A stretch of 64,000 nt of DNA from Stieleria marina (GTDB lineage Bacteria; Planctomycetota; Planctomycetia; Pirellulales; Pirellulaceae), in assembly GCA_007741555.1 (NCBI GenBank), contig CP036526.1, positions 1,612,001 through 1,676,000 of the forward strand, read 5' to 3'. Under the pieces are notes generated by a model. It had not been told where the DNA came from. It did not search any database and worked only from the letters and a program-made list of their open reading frames with translations. Positions 35,577 to 44,800 of the stretch are shown here, in pieces. Numbering within the stretch: the stretch's first letter is position 1; the number at the start of each line of letters is the position of its first letter. A program made the translations under genes and the position numbers.

Positions 35577-37403
35577 TTACTGCTCTTGGTCTTGCGAAAG
35601 GATCAGTGCAGCGTACGCGCCAAGATTTGTTTCGGCGGAATATGGCATACCGTCGTAGCCGTGATCCTCACTGACTAGAACACCGACGGGATGTCCGTCG
35701 AATGCTTCGCTGTAGCCATCAAAGTCAGTGTTTAATCGAAGTTTCCAAGTGCCGGGCGTTGGCAAGCCGATTCGATAGCGATCGAACGAACGATTTCCGA
35801 AGTTCGCGACGACAAGTGTGTCGTCGCCGGGACCTCCGTCTCTGGAGCGTTGAAACGCAATCACTTTGTCCTCGTGATTGACATGGAAAACGTGCAGGCC
35901 TTGTCCCGTCAACCCAGACGTGGTGCCGGCGCGATTCAGTCGATGAGCAACCAAATCACTAAACACTTTCTTGATGCCTGCGTACTCCCTGCTGTTTTTC
36001 CAGTCCAGTTCTTCGGTGTCTTGAAACCACCCGTCTTGAAGCAGTTCTTGCCCCTGAAACAGCATTGGGATTCCCGGTGCAGTCATCACCAACGCAGCAC
36101 CTAGCACGGCGCGTTTCTGCGCAAAGCGATCGTCCCCGTTTTCCGAATCGATTTCGGTCGGCACACGTGATTTTCCGTTCGCGACTTCATCGTGAGATTC
36201 GGTGTAGATCACACGCTGAAAAGCGTCCATGTTGTAATTGTGATGCAATGCGTCACAGACCTTTTGCATGTCGCGATCCGCATCGTCGGCTACGGTCAAA
36301 ACATCGCGTATCGGATGCACGAAACCGGCATCCCACTGAGTCGAAAAATCAGCTCCGCCTTCGATGCTGGATTTTGTGAGATACGGATTGTTCTGCAAGT
36401 CTTCTGCGACCGTTAGAGCGTCTGGCTTAAATTCATGCACATCACGGTTGACCCACTGAGTCAGTCCCCAGCCTTCGGGAATCTCAGTCGCTCCATCGAC
36501 ACTTCGGATGTACAGCGTCATGTCGTATCGTAAACCATCAACGTGGTAATCTTTCAACCACATCATCGCATTGTCGCGAATGTAGGTTCGTACTTCGCCG
36601 CGGCCATAGTCCGGACGCGTGTCTCCCCACGGTGTGCTGGAACGATGATCGTTGTAGAAGTAGATGCCACCCTTGTTGTTTTCCGACCAACCATCGAATT
36701 GCCATAAGTCCAAATCCGATGGTCCAAAATGGTTATACACGACGTCCAGAATGATCGCAAAACCGTTCGTGTGCGCTTCGCGGACAAAACGTTTGAACCC
36801 TTCTGCACCACCGTACGCTGACTCGATCGCAAAGGGGTGTGCCGGGTTGTATCCCCACGAAACATCGCCGGCAAATTCAGCGACCGGCATGATTTGCAGG
36901 GCGTTGACGCCTAGTTCACGAAGGTGATCAAACTTTTTTTGGTAGTCATCGAACGTTCCCACGGTGTCGTCATCGCTACGATTGAACGTTCCGATGTGAG
37001 TTTCGTAGATGACGATCTCGTTCCAGGCAGGCATCGCAAATGAGTCATCCTGCCAATCGAAGTCTGGGTCGTGAATGATGCCCTCGCCAACGGAGTTTGT
37101 CACTTCGCGGACACGAGGGTCGATGTGATCAAAGGCGCTGTCGCCATTGGTGAGATGAAACTTGTAGCGTTGGCCTGGTGTCGCGTCGCTTACGTCGACG
37201 TACCAGTTGCCACCATCCTCTCTCTCCAGCGGCGTCACATCTTGTTTCCAGTCGTTGAAATCGCCAACGACGCTCACCGAATCAGCGTTGGGGGCCCACA
37301 CGCGGAACGCGACGCCGTTTGCATGCGGCAGTGGTCCCATGCCGAGTTGTTTTTTGCTGGAGTGGTTTGATGTTGATTTATCGGAGAGGACAGTGACTGA
37401 CAT
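35577..37403 (-). CDS. GH13 alpha-amylase-family enzyme (branching-enzyme-like)
   Basis: A 608-residue glycoside hydrolase family 13 protein; the ATG at 37403 (MSVTVLSDKS) is preferred over 37448. An N-terminal CBM48-type domain (about 25-115; FRVWAPNADSVSVVGDFNDW) precedes the barrel. Catalytic regions are visible: DVVYNHFGP (I), DGLRYDM with the nucleophile Asp (II), VAEDL with the acid Glu (III) and TESHDEVANGK (IV). Region IV and the CBM48 suggest a glycogen branching enzyme; a trehalose-releasing relative (TreZ-like) is the alternative. It acts on alpha-1,4-glucans in the cytoplasm, with no signal peptide seen. The upstream PLP decarboxylase is 108 bp away on the same strand. Confidence 0.88.
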   Translation of the reverse strand: MSVTVLSDKSTSNHSSKKQLGMGPLPHANGVAFRVWAPNADSVSVVGDFNDWKQDVTPLEREDGGNWYVDVSDATPGQRYKFHLTNGDSAFDHIDPRVREVTNSVGEGIIHDPDFDWQDDSFAMPAWNEIVIYETHIGTFNRSDDDTVGTFDDYQKKFDHLRELGVNALQIMPVAEFAGDVSWGYNPAHPFAIESAYGGAEGFKRFVREAHTNGFAIILDVVYNHFGPSDLDLWQFDGWSENNKGGIYFYNDHRSSTPWGDTRPDYGRGEVRTYIRDNAMMWLKDYHVDGLRYDMTLYIRSVDGATEIPEGWGLTQWVNRDVHEFKPDALTVAEDLQNNPYLTKSSIEGGADFSTQWDAGFVHPIRDVLTVADDADRDMQKVCDALHHNYNMDAFQRVIYTESHDEVANGKSRVPTEIDSENGDDRFAQKRAVLGAALVMTAPGIPMLFQGQELLQDGWFQDTEELDWKNSREYAGIKKVFSDLVAHRLNRAGTTSGLTGQGLHVFHVNHEDKVIAFQRSRDGGPGDDTLVVANFGNRSFDRYRIGLPTPGTWKLRLNTDFDGYSEAFDGHPVGVLVSEDHGYDGMPYSAETNLGAYAALILSQDQEQ

Positions 37404-37511
37404 CGTTAGACCTTTGTGGTTCGATTCACATCGCGACGTTGCGATCATATATCGAATAGCAACAACCGTGCCGATCCAAGTCCCGACGGAGTAAGAAATC
37501 TGCGTCTGTCG

Positions 37512-38951
37512 CTATCGATCGATGGGGTCGAGTTGCAAAGCAATTTCGCGAGACTCGAAGACGACATTGCGAGCGAGTGGAAGCTGATGAGAACGACTTT
37601 CCAGAAAGTGCATCAGATACCCTGCGGTGTTAGGAAAGACGACTAAATCACCGCGTTGGATTCCGTTTGGGAAATGCAACCGACGCAACGACAGCAGTTC
37701 GGATTCGGTGCAGTACGCCCCGACCAGAAATCCCGTCATCGCGGCTTTGGGATCGTTGTCCTTCGAAACCAGGATGGGATCAACCAAAAAGTCGTCGCTG
37801 GAAGTTCGGCATTGGGTTCGATTCATCGACAATCCGATTAGCCAGTCTCCTTCGGCGTTTTGTTTGCGGAACTCGACTTGGGCCACTGTCATACCGCAAC
37901 CGTCCATCAAGCTACGACCTGGTTCGCAGCGAAGTTGCAGACCTCGCGAGCTTAACGCTTCAGCGACTGTATTGCCTGCATCACAACTGGCGTCCAGGAT
38001 GCTTGCAAACCATGGTGCGCGAGAGGGTTCTTGAAAGTACGGGTAACTGTTGGGGCTGCCATGGACTTCGCCATTCACGGTGGTCAGTCCGAGCGAATGG
38101 TTGCGATAGGTGATCGGATCGCGTTTCCCCAAGATCGCCTGCCGCAACTCAGCCCAGAACTCGTTCCACTGCTGCGCGTCGTCCAAATAGGACATCGGAA
38201 ATCCACCGCCCATATCGAGAAACGATGGCTGATGGCCATTTGCACGCAACCGGTCCAACCAAGCTATCGAATCGCGGATTGCGGTGATCCGCTGGGAAGC
38301 GTCGTATCCGTCAAGATGAAAGTGCACCCCTTCAACCTTGACTAGAAGATCGCCAAGTTGAATCGCCAGATCAGCGTCTCGGTCTACATCAAACCCGAAT
38401 CGCGTAACTAATTTTTGACCTTCATGGAGAAATCCACCCAGGCGAATTGCGATCGATGCGGTTTTGCCGGCCGCGATGGCACGTTCGCAGATTACCTGCA
38501 GTTCGTCGTGATTGTCGACAACGACCAAAACGTTTTCGCGGATACATCGATCGATCAATGCCGCCGATTTGACTGCGGCAGTACAGATCACGCGTTCGGC
38601 TGGCATCCCGATTTCGAGCGATTGAATCACTTCGTTTTCGCTCGCAGTATCGACACCGATTCCACGATCGAACGCTTGCTGTATGAAAGAAAGACACTTG
38701 TTCGATTTCCGGGCAAAGAAGATCTGTAGATCCAAGCTGCGAGCCGAAGCAACTTCCATCAACTCGTCAATGTTTCGTGCCATCGGCCCGGTGGAAACAA
38801 CATTCAGCGGCGAGCCATGCGTTTCCACCAATTGATGCAGTGCGCCGTCGTCTAGTAAATCACGCATCCACTGCTCGAGTCTAGCTGTGAGCTTTGATTC
38901 GGCAAAGCAGTTGGAGTGATTGATTGCCTGGTCTGTGGCTGTCGTGATCAT
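37512..38951 (-). CDS. PLP-dependent decarboxylase, fold-type III (LysA/ornithine decarboxylase-like)
   Basis: A 479-residue member of the Orn/DAP/Arg decarboxylase group 2 family. The PLP lysine is K82 in FFARKSNKC; VEGVHFHLDGY, FLDMGGGFPMSYL and LRCEPGRSLMDG are the phosphate-binding and active-site segments. The length is near that of diaminopimelate decarboxylases but the C-terminal region is atypical and an insertion of about 40 residues follows the GGGFP block, so substrate prediction is unsafe. Possible substrates are diaminopimelate, a diamine-forming amino acid or a natural-product intermediate. The neighbouring GH13 gene gives no metabolic hint. Confidence 0.85.
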   Translation of the reverse strand: MITTATDQAINHSNCFAESKLTARLEQWMRDLLDDGALHQLVETHGSPLNVVSTGPMARNIDELMEVASARSLDLQIFFARKSNKCLSFIQQAFDRGIGVDTASENEVIQSLEIGMPAERVICTAAVKSAALIDRCIRENVLVVVDNHDELQVICERAIAAGKTASIAIRLGGFLHEGQKLVTRFGFDVDRDADLAIQLGDLLVKVEGVHFHLDGYDASQRITAIRDSIAWLDRLRANGHQPSFLDMGGGFPMSYLDDAQQWNEFWAELRQAILGKRDPITYRNHSLGLTTVNGEVHGSPNSYPYFQEPSRAPWFASILDASCDAGNTVAEALSSRGLQLRCEPGRSLMDGCGMTVAQVEFRKQNAEGDWLIGLSMNRTQCRTSSDDFLVDPILVSKDNDPKAAMTGFLVGAYCTESELLSLRRLHFPNGIQRGDLVVFPNTAGYLMHFLESRSHQLPLARNVVFESREIALQLDPIDR

Positions 38952-39119
38952 GATTTTTCAGTGTATCGTTTGGGAACGTGGCTCATCACTTTTCGCTGCG
39001 TGGTAGTGGACGACATCTGAATCGGCGTGCCAAGCACAAGGGAGCCATCAGTGGTCGGCGTCCCCTCCTGTGAAAGATGGCATGGGGCAAGCGAACGCAG
39101 ACGCTCCGCAAGTCTTTGG

Positions 39120-40082
39120 CTAGTAACTACGTTTTGCGATCGCGCCGATCTGCCATCGTGCATACTTTTGAGCGACCAACTGCTTCGCTTGCAAGCTGTT
39201 TTGGGCGTTGACCAAGACGGTTCTGCCGTAGCCATACTGATACGGCGATCGAATCTGAACTTCCCAGATGTCCGATACTCCCGAGGCTGCCGACAGAAGG
39301 CTCAGCTCCATCATCTGCATCTGGCGTTGGCGTGCGGATCGCTTTTGCTGCCGAAGACGATCTCGGCCCTGCAGCGCCAATCGCTCGCGGTTTGCCGTTT
39401 CGTAACGATCTTGCTCACTGACATCTTCCTCCTGCGAAGCTTTCCAACGCTTGAAACCAGGTGCGATCTCAGCGGCCTCATCGGTCGTCAGTAGGCTGAG
39501 CGGGATCGTAATCGTTCCCCAGGTCTTCAGGTCGATCTGAACTCCTTCGACAGAGTACTCATACGGGCCAGCCCCGATCGCGACGAGATGTCTTTCGAGG
39601 TCATCAACGTCTTCGATTCGTTTCTTGTCGATCGCTTGAACCACGTTCGGAAGGATTTTCCGGTATGCAGCAGGAAGATTATCCAGACGTCGATTGTTCA
39701 CCCAAATGTCCCCTCGCTCGCGTTTGACGATCAAGTCCTGGCTACCGAATCCCATCAAACGCCCAGCTACCACGTCGCCATCGCCAAGTTTCCACTCGGA
39801 ATCGATCTTACGCACGGAAGATGATTTTTGCTTTGCATCGAACTGGTCTACAAACTTCTGATCAACGCTGGAGAGTTGCTCGCGGCGAAGAGCAATTAGA
39901 TCGCCACTTTTATTTTCTAGCACGATCAGGTCGGTGTCGGTGCTGATCAGCTTTCCCTCCACTCCAAATTGACCGCTTGCATCTGACCATCTGCGGCTTT
40001 CGTTTGCCTGGGCACTTGCTGTCGATACGGGTGAGATAAACAGAATCAACAGGACCGCGAGGAGATAGGGAGAGAATCGCAT
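39120..40082 (-). CDS. SHD1-domain exported protein
   Basis: A 320-residue exported protein with a signal peptide ending near residue 24 (STASA). Two SHD1 (Sla1 homology domain 1)-like units follow: WSDASGQFGVEGKLISTDTD with LRREQLSSVDQKFV (about 30-80), and a second with WKLGDGDVVAGRLMGFG near 97. SHD1 repeats are abundant in planctomycete secreted proteins and probably mediate protein binding. An Arg/Gln-rich helix (ALQGRDRLRQQKRSARQRQM) and a basic C-terminus complete the protein. No enzymatic motif is visible. It is likely periplasmic or envelope-associated. Confidence 0.85.
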   Translation of the reverse strand: MRFSPYLLAVLLILFISPVSTASAQANESRRWSDASGQFGVEGKLISTDTDLIVLENKSGDLIALRREQLSSVDQKFVDQFDAKQKSSSVRKIDSEWKLGDGDVVAGRLMGFGSQDLIVKRERGDIWVNNRRLDNLPAAYRKILPNVVQAIDKKRIEDVDDLERHLVAIGAGPYEYSVEGVQIDLKTWGTITIPLSLLTTDEAAEIAPGFKRWKASQEEDVSEQDRYETANRERLALQGRDRLRQQKRSARQRQMQMMELSLLSAASGVSDIWEVQIRSPYQYGYGRTVLVNAQNSLQAKQLVAQKYARWQIGAIAKRSY

Positions 40083-40432
40083 GGAGATGCCTTGACCGAG
40101 ATTGTGCGAGAAAGAAGTTGAGGTCCCATCAACGCACCTCGTGTGCCAATCGGATAACGGCGTTCGATCTTAAGCGGATTTGTCGTACTAGGCATGTGAA
40201 ACAAATGTCGCTGGCAGGAAACCAGCCAGTGCGAACTCTTTGCGATCAGTCGGCGCAGTTTGCTTTGAATTATGTTGCGTGCGCTAAAAACGGATTGCTT
40301 CGGCCGACGAATTCATTTGGGGTTGCTCTAGATGGCTTGGCATAGGTTTTGCGTTCGTGTTTGCAGATCGTTTGGCACGTCGCCCCTGGCGTTGCCTGTC
40401 AAAACTTCAGCAAACTCCCAAAGGAAGTACAC
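40083..40432. other. Divergent intergenic region with a good ribosome binding site
   Basis: A 350-bp gap between the SHD1 gene and the DJ-1/PfpI gene; both promoters should be here. AAAGGAAG at about 40420-40427 lies six bases before the ATG at 40433, the clearest Shine-Dalgarno site in this part of the window, and it decides that start. Nothing else recognised. Confidence 0.6.
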
Positions 40433-40996
40433 ATGAGTAAGCGATTGAACAACAAGAAGATTGCATTTTTGGCGACTGATGGTTTCGAACAAGTGGAGCT
40501 GACAAAGCCCTGGGATGCGATCCAAGCCGCCGGCGCCACCGTTGAGTTGGTGTCGCTCAAGAGAGGCCAGATCCAGGGCGTTCACCACGACGAAAAGGGC
40601 GAAATGTTCGATGTTGACAAGACGGTAGACACCGTTTCAGCATCGGACTACGACGGCTTGGTCTTGCCTGGCGGAGTCTTCAACCCGGACGCGCTTCGAG
40701 TCAACGAAACTGCGGTGGATTTTGTGCGTGACTTTTTCAAACAGCACAAGCCTGTTGCCGCGGTGTGTCACGGGCCTTGGTTGTTAGTCGAAGCTGACGT
40801 CGTGCAGGGGCGCAGGGTGACGTCCTGGCCCAGCGTCCGTACTGACCTGATCAACGCTGGAGCGCAATGGGTCGACGAAGAATGCGTTTGCGACGAGGGG
40901 CTAGTAACGAGTCGCAACCCCGACGATCTACCTGCGTTTTGCGAAAAAGCAGTGGAGGAGTTTGCCGAAGGAAAGCACAGCCAGCAGACAGCGTAG
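40433..40996 (+). CDS. DJ-1/PfpI family protein (type 1 glutamine amidotransferase-like)
   Basis: A 187-residue DJ-1/PfpI superfamily protein, start fixed by the AAGGAAG site upstream. The nucleophile is C112 in AAVCHGPWLLVEA, partnered by the acidic residue in TDGFEQVEL and followed by TSWPSVRTDLINAG. This matches the YhbO/PfpI branch, reported as stress-protective proteins with debated deglycase, glyoxalase or protease activity. It is cytoplasmic and probably oligomeric. The gene stands alone and the strong ribosome binding site suggests high expression, perhaps under stress. Confidence 0.92.
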   Translation: MSKRLNNKKIAFLATDGFEQVELTKPWDAIQAAGATVELVSLKRGQIQGVHHDEKGEMFDVDKTVDTVSASDYDGLVLPGGVFNPDALRVNETAVDFVRDFFKQHKPVAAVCHGPWLLVEADVVQGRRVTSWPSVRTDLINAGAQWVDEECVCDEGLVTSRNPDDLPAFCEKAVEEFAEGKHSQQTA

Positions 40997-41010
40997 TGTG
41001 TAGGACGATC

Positions 41011-41035
41011 GCCCTTCCCGGCGTGCGGGAAGGGC
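41011..41035. terminator. GC-rich hairpin between convergent genes
   Basis: A perfect ten-base stem (GCCCTTCCCG against CGGGAAGGGC) with a five-base loop lies 14 bp after the DJ-1/PfpI stop. There is no T run, so classic Rho-independent action is doubtful; it may stabilise the 3' end of the transcript. Confidence 0.5.
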
Positions 41036-41168
41036 AAGCAGGACGTGCCATTGCGTATTAATGAGGCACGCTGGGTCCTCGTACCAGACTTGATTCATCA
41101 GCCAGCGTCACTGAGAAATCCCTCGTGCTGCTGGGCTGGAAATCACGGCAGTGAATCAGGGCTGGGGA

Positions 41169-41723
41169 TTAGTTTTTTGCGGGGAACAATCGATCGGAGC
41201 CACGGACACTGCTCAAAAAATCAGCCTCCAGGTTTGCCTCTTGATCGCTAGAGTGGAGGACCGATATATCTCCGGTCGTTTCGAACACGACAGCAAGAAC
41301 TTGTTCGTAGTTCAGCGTATTGGATTCGCGAAGCTTTCCGTAAATATCGGATTTGGTGACATTGGCTTTGTTCAAATTTTCTTCGATAAAATCACTGCCA
41401 GCCATCAGTAGCAGTGGTTCGTTGTCGACCGCACGCGACAGCCAGTTTGATTGGCAACGAAGCCAAGCGAATGTCCATTGCCCTAGGTAGAGACTCGCGA
41501 TCGCGAATAAACCTAAAAACAGCGATGGGCTAGGCGATGAGATCGTCGACGCGAATAGCGAGCCCACGGCGACCGTCATTGCAAAGTCCGTCGCAGACAT
41601 TTTCGAGAAACTTCGTAAACCGACCAACCTCGTGTAGATCAGGATGGCAATGTAAGTCGCTCCGGTCGACAGAAACACCATGGCGAGTTCATTTGAGTCG
41701 ACGCTGATCCATTTTTCAAACAT
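41169..41723 (-). CDS. DUF421 (YetF-like) membrane protein
   Basis: A 184-residue membrane protein; the ATG at 41723 (MFEKWISVDSNEL) is preferred to 41753 or 41801. Three hydrophobic segments within the first 110 residues surround the family signature LVGLRSFSKMSATDFAMTVA, followed by a small cytoplasmic domain with NEPLLLMAGSDF and LRESNTLNYEQVLAVVFETTG. DUF421/YetF proteins are widespread and linked in Bacillus to spore and membrane functions, but the mechanism is unclear. The gene is downstream of the hybrid kinase on the same strand with a gap of about 160 bp. Confidence 0.88.
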   Translation of the reverse strand: MFEKWISVDSNELAMVFLSTGATYIAILIYTRLVGLRSFSKMSATDFAMTVAVGSLFASTISSPSPSLFLGLFAIASLYLGQWTFAWLRCQSNWLSRAVDNEPLLLMAGSDFIEENLNKANVTKSDIYGKLRESNTLNYEQVLAVVFETTGDISVLHSSDQEANLEADFLSSVRGSDRLFPAKN

Positions 41724-41886
41724 GCTGATCGAACTTTTTCGTGCGGGAATCATGAGGAAAATATGCTTGCCATTAAGTAAGCAATTTTTACGCCAATTCA
41801 TCGCGACGGTTCGACTACGTCTTCAAGACCGCGATATGCAAGTCAGCGGAGCAGTTCAGTTCGCTGTGCTGGGGCAACGGATTCGC

Positions 41887-44800
41887 TTAAAGCGGTCCAC
41901 TGGTCAACTCCGCGACCAGTTTGACTAACCGCGTCGCGTCGATGGGTTTGCTTAGATAGTCGTTGCAGCCACATTCGATACAGCGTTTCATATCGCCCTG
42001 CATCGCGTCGGCAGTCAACGCAATGATTGGCCCCTCGTAGCCTAACGCTCGTATTTGTTGCGCCGTTTGATAGCCGTCTAGATTTGGCATCTGCATGTCT
42101 AAAAGAATTAGATCAGGCGTTTGTCCGTCTGTGATGCGATTGCGCATATATTGGACTGCCAGTAGCCCGTCTTCGGCTTCGTCAACTGTCGCACCAGCTT
42201 TAGTAAGAAGTCGTTTGCCTAGGAAGCGAATGTCTCGGCGGTCGTCGACAATCAAGATATGTGAATTTAACACGACGGCATGGTCGGGGACTGCGGTTTG
42301 CGGAACAGTCGGAGCCTTTTTCGGAAAGATCATGGGGACGCCAGCAATGTCGCCGACTGAGATCGATATAGAGAATTCGCTGCCGTGTCCGACTTCGCTT
42401 TCGACGACAATGTTGCCGCCCAACAAGACAGCGAGCCGGCGGCTAATCACCAAGCCCAATCCTGTACCACCAAACTCGCGGGTGACCGATGCATCGCCCT
42501 GGGAGAAAGGTTTGAATAGCTGGTTTCGTTTATCGTGTGAGATGCCGATGCCTGTGTCGACGATCTTGATTTGCAGAGGTGGCTGCTGGTCGGCGTCGAA
42601 CTGGACTTCCAGCCGAACGTGACCTTGCCGAGTGAATTTGATCGCGTTTCCAACCAAGTTGATCAAAATTTGCTTCAGCCGTTTCGGATCGCTCTCAATT
42701 TCTCTCGGGATTTTGGTTAGGTATTTGACTTCCAATCGCAGTCCCGTTTCCTGAGCTCGGACCTCCATCACGCTGCGCACATCTTCGACCAGTCTTGCCA
42801 GCGAAAAACGCTCCGGTGCGACTTCCAGCTTTCCGGCTTCGATTTTCGAGATGTCCAGAATGTCGTTGATGATGTCGAGTAAGAATTCGCCATTACGGCG
42901 GATGATCGTGAGATGCTCGCCCGATTCTGGATCGTCGATCCGTTCGCGCAACAGATCGGTATACCCGAGCACTGCTGTCATCGGTGTGCGAATTTCGTGA
43001 CTCATATTGGCCAGGAATTCGCTTTTGGCGATGTTGGCCTGCTGAGCTGCATTGAAAAGCCGAGCATTGTCGACCGCCGTAGCGGCTTGCTGGGCGAGTT
43101 CTTTTGCCACTTTGACGTCGTTCTTTGTGTAACGTCGGCGCGAATCGGTTGTGATGAGCGTCAAAGCACCCAGGCAAACGCTGCGCGAAATCAGTGGAAC
43201 GACAATGAATGACCGCGGTGCGACTGCTCGCATGACGGCTTGGTGCTCTTCGTTTTGTGCGGCTTTGACCAACATCTTGTCAGTGAAATCGCGGATCAGT
43301 AGAACTTGCTCGCCGAATAAACCCTGTGCAGGTGGATGTTCGATCGAATCAGGTTTGGCTGAAAACTTCGCAACCCTGCGCGCAAGTTCGTCGTCTTTCG
43401 GGTCGGCATGCGAAACGTGAACGCGGTGGGTGGTTCCTTCGTCATCAAGCAAGTCGATGAAAGCCCAGTCCGCCAATGTGGGAACACAAAGATCGGTTGC
43501 ATTGGCGAGCGTTTTTTGGTAGTCCATCGAAGACGTCAGCACGGAGCTAGCCTGGAGCAAAAAGTGCTCGAATTTGGCGGTGCGAACTCGGCGAAGGTCA
43601 CTCTTTTTGCGTTCGGTGATGTCCCAGTTCAGGCCATAGACTCGCGTCACATTGCCTGCTTCGTTTTGCTCGAATTCTCCGGCGGCGGCGACCCAACGAA
43701 TCTCTCCGTCACTTCGGACAATCCTAAATTCGTGAGAGTACGGCTTTTCGCCCCGAGTCGCCGCGCCCCAGATTTCATGTAACTCAGCCCGGTCATCTTT
43801 GTGCACGAATCGAAAGAACGTTTCGGGTGATGCATGTTCGTCGGTCGAAAGGCCAAGCATTTCGTAGAGGGCTTCGGTCCAGACGCTGTGCGCCGGCGTC
43901 CATTCCCAGGCCGCCATTCCGCCGGCACTAAGTGCCATCTTTAAGCGATCTTGGTTGTCGCGTTGTTCGGTCACATCACGCGATACTGCTACCAAACGAT
44001 TGACTTGTTGCGAAGAATCTCGGACAGGCGTGACAAGCACATCCCACCACTTCGTAATTCCACTCGGCGTGCTGGACGGTGTTTGAAAACTACCTTTGCC
44101 AAATTCTTTTGCATCTTCGATCGCACGCTGGGCCGCAGCCCGGCTATCGTCTGGCCACAATGAATGCCACTGTTTGTCCTTCAGGTGCAAGAAATCTGGG
44201 ATCTCAAACGCCGCCAGTCCGGCGGTGTTCATGCTGAGCAAACATCCATCGAGATCCAAAACGTTGACGCAGTCGGGACTGCTTTCGATGATCGTACGGT
44301 TAAATTCGTCGCTTTCACGCAACGCTTCTTCGGCACGTGCGCGCTCGAGACGCAGGTGTACATTGCCCGAAATTTCTCGCAGCAATTGAATTTCATCTTC
44401 ACGCCACTGATACGGCTGCTGCCGCGTCGCAGTCAGCATGAATTCGAGCCGTCGATCGCTGACGTAAGCACTGTTGATGATCGCGCCAATTTGCAAATCG
44501 GCAAACTGATCACTCGCTGCGTTGGAAACGGCATCGCTGCGCGTATCGTTTAAAACCAACATGCCACCATCGACTAGTTTGCGTCGATCATCGTCGTTGA
44601 AAAAGTCGGACATTTGATAGATGCCCAGCAAGCTTGGCAAATCATCTGCGCGGTGATCAAAAAATGCGATGGCGGTTTCGGCTTTTTCATCTAAGTCGAC
44701 CAAAATGCAATGTGATAGATCTATGTAGTCGGCAATCATCTTGGTCGACACACTCGATATCTCTTCGACCGACGCCAGCGGTGCTAGCGCGGATTGGAGT